Assembly: GCA_023435705.1 (NCBI GenBank)
Contig: JAEYRH010000008.1
Location: forward strand, 345,937 to 409,936
Reading direction: 5' to 3'
DNA length: 64,000 nucleotides
Origin: Bacillota bacterium
GTDB lineage: Bacteria; Bacillota; Clostridia; Christensenellales; UMGS416
The position numbers and the translations under genes are program-made. Positions 14,986 to 23,492 of this stretch are shown here, one piece after another. The notes under the pieces are model-generated. The model saw only the letters and a program-made list of their open reading frames with translations, was not told where the DNA came from and searched no databases. Each line of letters begins with the position of its first letter. Positions within the stretch are counted from its first letter, which is position 1.

Positions 14986-17244
14986 TTGTCCTCCCTCCAC
15001 AGGGACTTCCCGGAGGAGTCCCGAAAGCTCGCAGAGGCCATCGCCCGCGTCACCCATGAGCAGGCCGCCGCCGATGAACTCGAGCAGAAGCAGTTGAAGG
15101 AAGTCCTCCGGTTACGGCTGGTGCAGCGGGAATACTACCACGAGTGGTTTGTGGCCGAAAAGATTTACGCGATCACCAGCCAAAAGGCAAAAAACCTCCG
15201 CTACGCCGAGCACACGCCCTATTTCTCCCGCGTGGACTTTAAAAAAGACGGCGAAGCAGACTACGACCGGCTCTACATCGGCAAATGGGGCGTCACCGAC
15301 GCGACGAGCCGCAGGCCCTTCATCTACGACTGGCGCAGCCCCATCGCAAATTTGTATTACGGCGCCCAGGTGGGCCCGGCCCAATTTGAAAGCCCCGCCG
15401 GAACAGTGTCCGGCGACATGAGCCTCAAACGCATCTTCAGCATATCCGACGGCAAACTCCATTCGATCATCGACGCCGACATTGTGACGCAAGACGAATA
15501 CCTGCAAGACGTGCTCTCCGACCACGCCAACGCGAGGCTCAGGGACATTGTCACGACGATCCAGGCCGAGCAGAACGACATCATCCGCCACAACTACAAA
15601 CGCCCCATGGTCGTGCAGGGCGTGGCCGGCGCGGGCAAGACCACCGTGGCGCTGCACCGCATCACGTGGCTTTTGTATACCTATCAGCAGACGATGGGCC
15701 CGGAGAACCTGATGGTCATCGCACCCTCGCCGCTGTTTTTGAATTACATTTCGGCGGTGCTGCCGGAGCTGGGCGCGGAGAACGTGCTGCAGACCACGTT
15801 TTACGGCCTGGGCGGCATGCTCACCGGCAAGAAGCTGCCGCCGCTCGATGACTCGGGCACGCTGCTGCGCCTGCTTGAGCTGCCCGAACACGAGCGAAGG
15901 CCCATCGTGCGGATGGCAAGGCTCAAGGGCAGCCTGGACATGAAGGAGTGCGTGCGCCGCTTTGTGAACGCGCTGGCTGCCTCCATGGCCCCGCGGGAGG
16001 GGCTGAAGCTGGGGTCGGTCACGGTGATCAACCGGGCCGAGCTCACCCGCCTCATCACGCAGGACCTGTCGCCCTTCCCGCTGGCGCGCAGGGTGCCGCA
16101 GCTGAAAAAGGTGCTGGCCAGCCGGTTGAAGGACGCGCTGGACGGCGCCAAGGCCGACCTCGAGAAGGAGGCCGTGCGCCGCGCCAACCTGATCCGCGAG
16201 AAGATGCCGGTGGACTGCGAAGAACGCCGGGAGCTGATGCAGCGCCTTTACGCCGCGCGGGATGCAAGGCTTGCGGAGTTTGACGGGCACGCCGCCCACG
16301 CCGTGGACGACTGCATGAAGGCCTTCCCGAAGCTCGATTTGATGGAGCAATACCGGCAGCTGCTACAGCCGGAGCCGCTCTTCCCGCTGCCCGACGGCGT
16401 GGACGCCGGCGACTGGCAGGCCCTCTGTGAAGACAGCCTCGCCCGCCTGAATGCAAAGCGCATCGAAACGGCGGACATCGCGCCGATCATCTATTTGAAC
16501 GGCCTGCTCTTCGGCCAGACCGAGCGTCTGGACATCCACCACACAGTGCTCGATGAGGCGCAGGACTTCTCCGCCTTCCAGTTTGACGTGCTGCGAGGCC
16601 TCACGCAAAACGCGTCGTTCACGATCGTGGGCGATCTCGCCCAGGGCATCCACGGCTACCGGGGCGTCACCAGCTGGCAGGCCATCATGGACGGTGTGTT
16701 CGGCCCCGGCTGCGCCGACTTCCACGAGCTGGTCACCAGCTACCGCAACACGGTGGAGATCATGGAGTTCGCAGGGAAGGTGGCCGCGCGGCACCCGTTC
16801 CCCGGCCAACGGCAGGCCAAGCCCGTGCTGCGCCACGGCCGGGAGCCAGAGGTGCTGCCCCTGCCGGAAGTTCACCCAGAGATTACCATCGCCGAGCAGG
16901 TGAACGCGCTGCTGGCCGACGGCATGAAGACCGTGGCCGTGGTGCACAAGCGCCCGAAGGATGCGGAGGCACTCTTCAAAAAGCTGAAGCCCCGCGTGGA
17001 AGGGCTGTCTCTCTATCGCGACGGCGATGACGACTATCGCGGCGGCCCCATGGTGCTGCCGGCCCACATGGTGAAGGGCCTGGAGTTTGACGCCATTGTG
17101 CTGGCAGATGTGTCCGCCGAGCTCTGGCCCGACGACCCGCTGCATTGCCGCCTGCTCTATGTGTGCCTCACCCGCCCGCTGCACCGGCTGGTGTGCTACT
17201 ATTCGGGGGAGCGGACGAGGCTGATGGGGGATATTTCCCAGTAG
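14986..17244 (+). CDS. helD: HelD-type superfamily 1 helicase
   Basis: A 752-residue UvrD-like ATPase with the layout of HelD, which releases stalled RNA polymerase. It has an N-terminal coiled-coil arm (EQAAADELEQKQLKEVLRLR), then GKWGVTDATSRRPFIYDWRSPIANLYY typical of HelD, Walker A GVAGAGKTT near residue 210, DEAQDFSAFQ as motif II, GDLAQGIHGYRG as motif III and LLYVCLTRPLHRL near the C-terminus. The start is TTG at 14986, with AGGAGG 8 bases upstream; the open frame extends further but without a ribosome site. Divergent from the retron and GC-rich, so probably not part of it. Confidence 0.85.
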   Translation: MSSLHRDFPEESRKLAEAIARVTHEQAAADELEQKQLKEVLRLRLVQREYYHEWFVAEKIYAITSQKAKNLRYAEHTPYFSRVDFKKDGEADYDRLYIGKWGVTDATSRRPFIYDWRSPIANLYYGAQVGPAQFESPAGTVSGDMSLKRIFSISDGKLHSIIDADIVTQDEYLQDVLSDHANARLRDIVTTIQAEQNDIIRHNYKRPMVVQGVAGAGKTTVALHRITWLLYTYQQTMGPENLMVIAPSPLFLNYISAVLPELGAENVLQTTFYGLGGMLTGKKLPPLDDSGTLLRLLELPEHERRPIVRMARLKGSLDMKECVRRFVNALAASMAPREGLKLGSVTVINRAELTRLITQDLSPFPLARRVPQLKKVLASRLKDALDGAKADLEKEAVRRANLIREKMPVDCEERRELMQRLYAARDARLAEFDGHAAHAVDDCMKAFPKLDLMEQYRQLLQPEPLFPLPDGVDAGDWQALCEDSLARLNAKRIETADIAPIIYLNGLLFGQTERLDIHHTVLDEAQDFSAFQFDVLRGLTQNASFTIVGDLAQGIHGYRGVTSWQAIMDGVFGPGCADFHELVTSYRNTVEIMEFAGKVAARHPFPGQRQAKPVLRHGREPEVLPLPEVHPEITIAEQVNALLADGMKTVAVVHKRPKDAEALFKKLKPRVEGLSLYRDGDDDYRGGPMVLPAHMVKGLEFDAIVLADVSAELWPDDPLHCRLLYVCLTRPLHRLVCYYSGERTRLMGDISQ

Positions 17245-17264
17245 GAAGCGCCACAAGACATTCC

Positions 17265-18095
17265 GCTGAAAGCGGGCCGGGACGGAGCCACTTAGAGGGG
17301 CCGGGGCGGGCTGGCCGCGATCTTACAGATCGTTGCTCGCCCATGCAACCTGGAGCCCGGCCCCTACTGTTAAGCTTGGGAAAATTACCTCTCCACCCCC
17401 TTTGTTTTTGCTGAAAGCAAAAATTCAAGGGGGGATGCCGCCACAGCGGCAGGCCTTAGCCTCCGGCTTTGCGTAGTATCGCTGAAAGCGATGCCCTGAG
17501 CAAAGCCGAGCATTGCAAAGCAATGCGATGAGGGGGGATTTCCATACCTCACCCGATGTACCGCCTGTCAACCCTCACCCCTACCCCTCTCCCATAGGAT
17601 TGGGAGAGGGGTAATGTTTGTTTATCGGGCTTCGCCCCATGCACAGAGCCTGTTCGAAGCGATCCTTACCCGCCCTTATGAAGGGGGTGTCGCCCACAGG
17701 CGACGGGGGGATTTAAGCCGAAGGCCATTGGCTAGAATTCGGACCATACGAAGAATGGACCAAGACAAATCCATATAGGCGGGCCGGGACGGAGCCCGGC
17801 CCCTACTGTTATGCTTGGGAAAATTACCTCTCCACCCCCTTTGTTTTTACTGAAAGCAAAAATTCCTGCGCATACCTCGCATGCATCTTTGCATGCTGGT
17901 CATGCCGTTGGCATAACCCGGCATGCTGGGCTTGCGCCATCCTGGCGCTGGGCAAGGGGGGTGTCGCCCACAGGCAGCAGTATTGTCAGGTCTGAGCTGA
18001 GCGAACGCATGCTTAAGAAATTCATTAAGGGCGTACACGCTAGGAGCCATTAAGACGGGCCGGTACAGAGCCCCGCCCGTACATTGAGAGAGAAT
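17265..18095. repeat. 970-base spacer filled with dispersed repeats
   Basis: No convincing gene between 17245 and 18215. It holds GGGCCGGGACGGAGCC modules at 17275, 17780 and 18055. A direct repeat of about 74 bases stands at 17352-17426 and 17791-17865 with very few differences. There are CCCCTTTGTTTTTGCTGAAAGC..AAAAATTC hairpins and a CTCTCCCATAGGATTGGGAGAG hairpin near 17590. At 17300-17350 one palindrome is split by a nested GGCTGGCCGC..GCTCGCCC segment. Confidence 0.7.
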
Positions 18096-18215
18096 TCATG
18101 GCTTTAGTCGTTTATAAACAATTCGTGAACATGCATTTTAACGTAATCAAAATCACATTTCCTCATGACTCCCAGCACTACAATGCAGGAAACCAGATCA
18201 AAAGAGGTGTGAAAC

Positions 18216-18704
18216 ATGAAACAAAATATAAAACGATCCGGCGCGTTGCTCGCCGTTTTCACTGTTTCGATCCTGCTGCTGGCTTCCTGCGCAGCCCCAG
18301 CCACAACGGTGCCCGCCACATTAGCCCCGGCCACCACCACACCGATTGAAACAACACCGCCGGCCACCGCCGCACCGACCGAAACCGCGCCGCCGGCCAC
18401 CGCGTCACCGGCTGAAACAGCAACTCCGGCCCCAACCGCCACCGCCGTAGCCACCACCGCCCCGGAGGGCAAGGTGTTCACGTTGGCTGAGCTGGCCAAG
18501 TATGACGGCAAAAACGGCAACCCCGCCTATATCGCAGTGGGCGGCGTGGTCTATGACGTGACCGATGTGCGTGAGTGGCGCAACGGCGGCCATAAGGGCT
18601 TCCAGGCCGGTCAGGATCTGACCGACGCGTTCAAGAACCAGTCCCCCCATGGCGCAAGCATCCTGAAGGGCTTGCCGGTGGTGGGCACGCTGGCAAAACA
18701 ATAA
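18216..18704 (+). CDS. Lipoprotein with cytochrome b5-like heme/steroid-binding domain
   Basis: A 162-residue lipoprotein: signal KQNIKRSGALLAVFTVSILLLASC with lipobox LASC. A long Thr/Pro/Ala linker (residues about 28-85) follows, then VFTLAELAKYDGKNGNPAYIAVGGVVYDVTDV, the opening of a cytochrome b5-like fold, and GHKGFQAGQDLTDAFKNQSPHG. The HPGG heme motif of true b5 is replaced by GHKGFQAG, so heme binding is uncertain. It sits outside the membrane. AGAGGTG precedes the ATG. A paralogue follows 22 bases later. Confidence 0.8.
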   Translation: MKQNIKRSGALLAVFTVSILLLASCAAPATTVPATLAPATTTPIETTPPATAAPTETAPPATASPAETATPAPTATAVATTAPEGKVFTLAELAKYDGKNGNPAYIAVGGVVYDVTDVREWRNGGHKGFQAGQDLTDAFKNQSPHGASILKGLPVVGTLAKQ

Positions 18705-18726
18705 CCAATCACCGAAAGAGGTGTTT

Positions 18727-19140
18727 ATGATGAAACAAACAGCAAAACAAACCGGCGCATTGCTCGCCGTTTTCGTAGCTTCGATCCTGCTGCTGGCCGC
18801 CTGCGCAGCCCCAGCCGCAACCCCGGCTCCGGCTACCGCCGCGCCGACGGCCATGGCAACCCCCGCCGTAACTGCCTCCGCCGAGGCCACCGCCGCCCCG
18901 GAGGGCAAGGTGTTCACGCTGGATGAACTGGCCAAGTTTGACGGCAAAAACGGCAGCCCTGCCTATGTGGCTGTGGACGGCGTGGTCTATGACGTGACCA
19001 ACGTGCCCGAATGGAAAGGCGGAGACCACTGGGGGCGCTTTTCCGCCGGGAAGGACCTGACCACCGAGATCAAGACAGTGTCGCCCCACGGCGTCAGCAA
19101 GTTAAAGGGGCTTCCCGTGGTGGGCACGCTGGCAAAATAG
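18727..19140 (+). CDS. Paralogous lipoprotein with cytochrome b5-like domain
   Basis: A 137-residue tandem duplicate of the preceding gene: the same signal peptide (TGALLAVFVASILLLAAC), a shorter Ala/Pro/Thr linker, and VFTLDELAKFDGKNGSPAYVAVDGVVYDVTNVPEW. The heme-loop region is GGDHWGRFSAGKDL. The C-termini of both proteins share LKGLPVVGTLAK. The pair is likely one operon; AAAGAGGTG lies before the ATG. Confidence 0.8.
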   Translation: MMKQTAKQTGALLAVFVASILLLAACAAPAATPAPATAAPTAMATPAVTASAEATAAPEGKVFTLDELAKFDGKNGSPAYVAVDGVVYDVTNVPEWKGGDHWGRFSAGKDLTTEIKTVSPHGVSKLKGLPVVGTLAK

Positions 19141-19198
19141 ACACCACTAAGTTGTGTTAATAACGCTGGATGAGAAAATAAAGCCAATCAATGGCGGT

Positions 19199-19726
19199 CT
19201 ATGTACGGGCCGGGCTCTGTACCGGCCCATCGTCTTCTGCATGAACGGCTGTCGCCTGGCTTGCCTTACTTCTTCTCTGCCGGAAAAACTGCTTGAGCAG
19301 CGCAGCGCAGTCCTCCTCCAGCACGCCGCCGGTCACGCTCACCCGGTGGGGGAACCGCTCATCGCCGGGCAGGTTCATCAGTGACCCTGCGCAACCAGCC
19401 TTGGGGTCATAGGCGCCAAACACGATGGCATCCAGCCGCGCCTGCATCGCCGCCCCGGCGCACATCGGGCAGGGCTCCAGCGTGACCACCAGCGTGCAGC
19501 CATGCAGATACCAGCCGCCTAGCTTCCTGGCGGCTTTTCTCAATGCCTCCACCTCTGCGTGGGCGATGGGGTCGCCCTTTTCCTCGCGGCGGTTGCGGCC
19601 CCGGGCGATGATCTTGCCCTCTTTGACCACCACCGCGCCCACCGGCACGTCGCCGTGGGCGGCAGCCAGCGCCGCCTGCTTCAGGGCCTGGCGCATGAAG
19701 TATTCATTTGTGTGCTTTTGGTCCAT
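19199..19726 (-). CDS. tadA: tRNA-specific adenosine deaminase
   Basis: A 175-residue zinc deaminase that converts A34 to inosine in tRNA(Arg). The active site is complete: HAEVEALRKAA (His ligand and catalytic Glu) and PCPMCAGAAM (two Cys ligands), with GDVPVGAVVVKEGKIIARGRN before them. The C-terminal 25 residues (RSKASQATAVHAEDDGPVQSP) run into the dispersed palindrome and look like an extension gained by read-through into repeat DNA. Upstream lies a MITE-like element. Confidence 0.9.
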   Translation of the reverse strand: MDQKHTNEYFMRQALKQAALAAAHGDVPVGAVVVKEGKIIARGRNRREEKGDPIAHAEVEALRKAARKLGGWYLHGCTLVVTLEPCPMCAGAAMQARLDAIVFGAYDPKAGCAGSLMNLPGDERFPHRVSVTGGVLEEDCAALLKQFFRQRRSKASQATAVHAEDDGPVQSPART

Positions 19727-19780
19727 GGGGTTATCTTCTCATAAGTCTATTCAGAAAACAAATCATTTCTTTCGTCTCTA

Positions 19781-20021
19781 TGGGGGTCTGGGGGTTTGCA
19801 AGTTCCACCCGATCGATGCGGAAAGCCATGCGATCAGGCCGAGCGACTGTTTGACGAGCGAGCAAAGCGAACGAGGAGTTGTCGTCGGCCCGCATGGCTG
19901 ACGGCATCGGCAGGGTCTTAGGAACTTGCCTCCCCCAGGGCTTTTCGGTTCCTTTTGGCCGCCAAAAGGAACGTATATTACTTTTCGGCTGAGGGGAAAC
20001 TTGCAAACCCCCGAACCCCCT
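19781..20021. mobile_element. MITE-like element with terminal inverted repeats
   Basis: About 240 bases with near-perfect 25-base inverted ends: GGGGGTCTGGGGGTTTGCAA at the left and TTGCAAACCCCCGAACCCCC at the right. Inside is a perfect 12-bp hairpin GTTCCTTTTGGC/GCCAAAAGGAAC (19948-19972). TA dinucleotides flank both ends within a base. There is no ORF, so any movement would need a transposase in trans. Confidence 0.6.
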
Positions 20022-20034
20022 AAGAATCGGCAAG

Positions 20035-20646
20035 TTAGAAATCAACCAGCCCCATCGCCCTGATCTTCCCCCGCATGTCTTCAAACCCCAGCACATGCAT
20101 GGCCTCCATGCCCACATTGAGCGCGCCGCGCACATTGTCCGGGTTGTCGTCGAAGAACAGGATCCGGTCCGGCTCCACGCCAAGGTTTTCCACAACATTC
20201 AAAAAGGCCTCCCGGTCGGGCTTCAGAAAGCCGGTGCGGAAGGAAAGGAACACCTTGCGGAAGAGCCGGTCGGTGTAGGTGGTGCGGCAAAGCTTCTCCC
20301 ACTGGAGCGCGTTGGTGTTGGAGAGCAGCGCCAGCGGGTGGCGGGAGGCCAGCGTGGCCAGCAGCTCCTCCGCACCGGGGAAGTAACCAGTCACAAAGTT
20401 TGGAAACTCCCGCAGGAATTCGTCGGGGTGCACCTGCAGGCCCATCTCCGCAACCAATTCGGTCGCGAACACCACCGGGCTGATCCGGCCGCTTTCAAAG
20501 GCGCGCACCGTGGGTGAATAAAGCCAGTGGCGCGACAGCTCCCAATCGTCCGCGGGCCTTTGCAGCCAGGCATTGATGCGCGCCGCGCCCACATAGTCCA
20601 CCAGCACGCCACCCAGGTCAAACAGCAGCCATTTGGCCTGTGCCAA
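20035..20646 (-). CDS. HAD family (IA) hydrolase
   Basis: A phosphatase-like protein of about 203 residues: motif I WLLFDLGGVLVD, motif II LALLSNTNAL, motif III lysine in FLKPDREAF and motif IV ILFFDDNPDNV, with a helical cap between. This is the YihX-like branch acting on small phosphorylated metabolites. The nucleophile's +2 residue is Gly in place of the usual Asp acid/base, as in some relatives. No ATG is available; I take the TTG at 20646, behind GGGGGTG, over a TTG 24 bases upstream. Confidence 0.75.
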   Translation of the reverse strand: MAQAKWLLFDLGGVLVDYVGAARINAWLQRPADDWELSRHWLYSPTVRAFESGRISPVVFATELVAEMGLQVHPDEFLREFPNFVTGYFPGAEELLATLASRHPLALLSNTNALQWEKLCRTTYTDRLFRKVFLSFRTGFLKPDREAFLNVVENLGVEPDRILFFDDNPDNVRGALNVGMEAMHVLGFEDMRGKIRAMGLVDF

Positions 20647-20743
20647 TTCCTCACCCCCAGACTTATACAATATTGTATCCGGTTTGGAGGAAAAGTTTTA
20701 CCAAAACCATCATTACAACGTTATCATTCCCACAAAAAACCCT

Positions 20744-20790
20744 TTGACAAAATTCTGCAATCGTTTATAATGATATTGAGAATGATTATC
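20744..20790 (+). promoter_or_regulatory. feoAB promoter with Fur box
   Basis: TTGACA (20744-20749), 16 bases, TATAAT (20766-20771), followed immediately by GATATTGAGAATGATTATC (20772-20790), which matches 16 of 19 positions of the Fur consensus. Iron-bound Fur sitting here would block transcription of feoAB. Confidence 0.85.
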
Positions 20791-20804
20791 AAGAAGGTGC
20801 GACA

Positions 20805-21056
20805 ATGAGCGAACGGCAATGCAAGCGCTGCCTCAAGGCCGGAAATTGCATCCGCGTGCGCGGTGTGGACCGCAGCCACCCTTCCGCCCGAAGGCTTCTG
20901 GCCATGGGCGTGGACGCCGGCTGCGACATCCATGTGGAGCGCCAGTCACCCTTCGGCGACCCCTATATTGTAAAAATCAAAGGATACGACCTGGCCGTGC
21001 GGCGCAAAGATTTTGAGGCGCTGGACGTGGAAGAGTTGGCAGGAAACGAGGTGTAG
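20805..21056 (+). CDS. feoA: Ferrous iron transport protein A
   Basis: An 83-residue SH3-like cytoplasmic protein that assists FeoB. Typical elements are ARRLLAMGVDAGCDIHVERQSPFGDPYIVKIKGYDLAVRRKD. The N-terminus has CKRCLKAGNC, an extra cysteine cluster not usual in FeoA. Its stop (21054-21056) stands one base before the feoB ATG, so the two are coupled. Controlled by the Fur-box promoter. Confidence 0.9.
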   Translation: MSERQCKRCLKAGNCIRVRGVDRSHPSARRLLAMGVDAGCDIHVERQSPFGDPYIVKIKGYDLAVRRKDFEALDVEELAGNEV

Positions 21057-21057
21057 T

Positions 21058-22863
21058 ATGGCAATCGCGCTGGTAGGGAATCCGAACAGCGGCAAGACCA
21101 CGCTTTTCAACGCGTTGACCGGAGGCAGGGGCCACATCGGCAACTGGCCGGGGGTCACGGTGGACAAGAAGGAAGGCCCCATGGTTATCGAGGGGCAAAA
21201 GCACATTTTGACCGACCTGCCGGGCATCTACTCGCTGGACCCGGACACGGCGGAGCAGGTTTTGGCCCGGGATTATCTGGTCCGGGAAGACATCGAACTC
21301 ATCATCAACATCATAGACGCGGGCACGCTGGAGCGCAGCCTGAAGCTCACGCTGGATCTGGTCAAGACCGGCAAGCCCACCATACTCGTTTTGAACATGA
21401 TCGACGAGCTGGAGGCAAAGGGCAACGCCGTGGACACGGCCCGACTCTCCATCCTGCTGGGCGTGCCGGTGGTGGCCATCAGCGCCGCCCATGGCAAAAA
21501 CCTGGATGAGCTGAAAGCGCAGGTGGCCCTGGCGCTCAAATACGGCGCGGCGCGGGGCAAGTCCTGCTCCGGCTGCGGCGGCTGCAAGCACTGCGGCGTG
21601 GGCATGACATCGGCAGATATTGCCAATGTCACCGCTCAGGTGCTGATCCAAAACCCGAAGAAGACCCATGACCTTACTGAGCGCATCGACCGGTTCGCAC
21701 TCAACAAGTGGCTATCAGTGCCCATCTTTGCCGCGGTGATGCTGGCCGTGTTCTGGCTCACCTTTGAAGCAGCGGGCCTTTTGTCCGGGCTCATTTCCGA
21801 CTTCCTGGACGGCATGCTTGCCCCCGGCGTGGCGGCGCTGCTCACCGTGTGGCACGCGCCGGAGGCTCTCACAAGGCTCCTGAGCGAGGGCGTGATCTCC
21901 GGCGTGGGCAGCGTGATCTCCTTTTTACCGCAGATCGCGGCGTTGTTCTTCCTCACGTCGCTGCTGGAGGATTCGGGCTATATGGCCCGCGCCGCCTTCA
22001 TCGCAGACCGGGCCCTTTCAAAGGTCGGGCTGGGCGGCGGGGCGATTATGCCGCTGATCATGGGCTTCGGCTGCTCGGTGCCGGCGGTGCTGGCCTGCCG
22101 GGCGCTGCCCAGTGAAAAGGAGCGGCGGCTGGCGATGATGTTGGTGCCGTTCTTCTCCTGCAGCGCCAGGCTGCCGGTCTACGCGCTGCTGGCCGGCGCG
22201 TTCTTCCCCCACAACCAGGGGCTGGTGATCCTTTCGGTCTATCTGATCGGCATTGCGGTGGCGATGATCGCCGGCGCGATCCTGAACAAAACCGCCTTCA
22301 AGGGCGGCGACTCGGCCTTTGTGATGGAGATCCCACCCTACCGGCTGCCCAGCGCCCGCAACCTTTTTCTGCACGCCTGGGAGCGGGTGAAGGGCTTTCT
22401 GCAAAAGGCGGGCACGGTGCTGCTGGCCGCCTCGGTGATCATCTGGGCGCTGCAATACTTCACACCCACCTTCACCCCGGCGGCAGACCCTTCGGAGAGC
22501 TTGCTGGCAGCGATGGGCCATTGGATTTCGCCCATCTTCGCACCGATTGGCCTGAATGACTGGCGGGCGTCGGTTTCCTTCCTCACCGGGATCTTCGCCA
22601 AGGAGGCCATCGTGACCACGCTGGGCGTGCTCACCGCTGCGCCGGACACCGCCGAAGCGCTGAAGGGTCTTTTCACGCCGCTGCAGGGCTATGTGATGAT
22701 GGTGTTCTCGCTGCTCTACATCCCCTGTGCATCCACGATCGTGACGATCAAAAAGGAAATGAACTCCTGGAAATACACACTGCTCACGATTGGCCTGGGC
22801 CTGGCGGTGGCCTACATCATCTGCTTTGCGATTTATCAGGTTGGGGTGTTGATGGGGGGGTGA
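21058..22863 (+). CDS. feoB: Ferrous iron transporter B
   Basis: A 601-residue GTP-gated Fe(II) importer in the inner membrane. The G domain has GNPNSGKTT (G1), DLPGIYSLDP (G3) and NMID (G4). The membrane part carries the Gate signatures GYMARAAFIADRAL..MGFGCSVPA and FFSCSARLPVYALL. Between them, residues 170-179 read CSGCGGCKHC, four cysteines at CX2CX2CX2C, an unusual insert that could bind a metal or cluster. No feoC follows. The ATG at 21058 overlaps the feoA end and uses GAGGTG. Confidence 0.95.
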   Translation: MAIALVGNPNSGKTTLFNALTGGRGHIGNWPGVTVDKKEGPMVIEGQKHILTDLPGIYSLDPDTAEQVLARDYLVREDIELIINIIDAGTLERSLKLTLDLVKTGKPTILVLNMIDELEAKGNAVDTARLSILLGVPVVAISAAHGKNLDELKAQVALALKYGAARGKSCSGCGGCKHCGVGMTSADIANVTAQVLIQNPKKTHDLTERIDRFALNKWLSVPIFAAVMLAVFWLTFEAAGLLSGLISDFLDGMLAPGVAALLTVWHAPEALTRLLSEGVISGVGSVISFLPQIAALFFLTSLLEDSGYMARAAFIADRALSKVGLGGGAIMPLIMGFGCSVPAVLACRALPSEKERRLAMMLVPFFSCSARLPVYALLAGAFFPHNQGLVILSVYLIGIAVAMIAGAILNKTAFKGGDSAFVMEIPPYRLPSARNLFLHAWERVKGFLQKAGTVLLAASVIIWALQYFTPTFTPAADPSESLLAAMGHWISPIFAPIGLNDWRASVSFLTGIFAKEAIVTTLGVLTAAPDTAEALKGLFTPLQGYVMMVFSLLYIPCASTIVTIKKEMNSWKYTLLTIGLGLAVAYIICFAIYQVGVLMGG

Positions 22864-22889
22864 GAAATCTTGCTTATACCAACATTCAT

Positions 22890-23425
22890 GTAGGGGCGGC
22901 GCACGAGCCGCCCGCGTTGTATTCATATTGTAGTCATTGTCGGAGCCCACAAAAGGGGGCCGGGACGGAGCTTTTTGTTGCGGGCCGGGACGGAGCCCGG
23001 CCCCTACTGGAAAGAAGGAGAAAACGACCTCCCCACCCGCCCTTGCGCCCAGAGGGCGTTCAAGGGGGGATGGCCTCGCATGGCCAGGGGGGATTTCCTA
23101 CCAGCTGGCAGTTAAACCATGACTAGCAACGCCACCTTAACAAACCCCCCTGTCGATTCCAATGGAATCGACATCCCCCTCAAGAGGGGGACAAGATCAT
23201 TCCTATCTATGTGACATTTTCTCCCAAGTTTAACAAGGCCACAAATTATGTTCAACATGCGACCATCTCTCTTGAGAGGTATCAATTGCTCTGAAAGAGA
23301 TACACTTGTCCCCCTCAATGAGGTATATCCCCCTTTTCAAAGGGGGAATGTCGATCGGTACGATCGACAAGGGGGTTTGCGATGCCCGAAGGGCAGGGGG
23401 AGTTAACGCCCGCACGCGGGAAGGC
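22890..23425. repeat. Spacer with three types of dispersed repeat
   Basis: No gene between feoB and the DUF6143-like gene (about 630 bases). It contains GGGGCGGCGCACGAGCCGCCC (22892), GGGCCGGGACGGAGCCCGGCC (22980), a CCCGCCCTTGCGCCCAGAGGGCG module, and from 23140 a set of CCCCCCTGTCGATTCC..GGAATCGACATCCCCC and CCCCCTCAAGAGGGGGACAAG palindromes with partial copies again at 23305-23400. Confidence 0.65.
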
Positions 23426-23434
23426 TCCGTACAA

Positions 23435-23462
23435 ACATCTCCACCCCCTGCCGCATAGGATA
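23435..23462 (+). promoter_or_regulatory. Sigma-K-type sporulation promoter
   Basis: AC (23435-23436), 17 bases, CATAGGATA (23454-23462), identical in layout to the elements at 10388 and 11005. Confidence 0.6.
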
Positions 23463-23492
23463 TACCACCAGATATCGAAAGGGTGGTATTGC

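Noticed and set aside
14986..17244. HelD-type helicase as a member of the retron system
   Set aside because: Divergent orientation, own promoter and GC-rich composition unlike the island; HelD is a general transcription factor.
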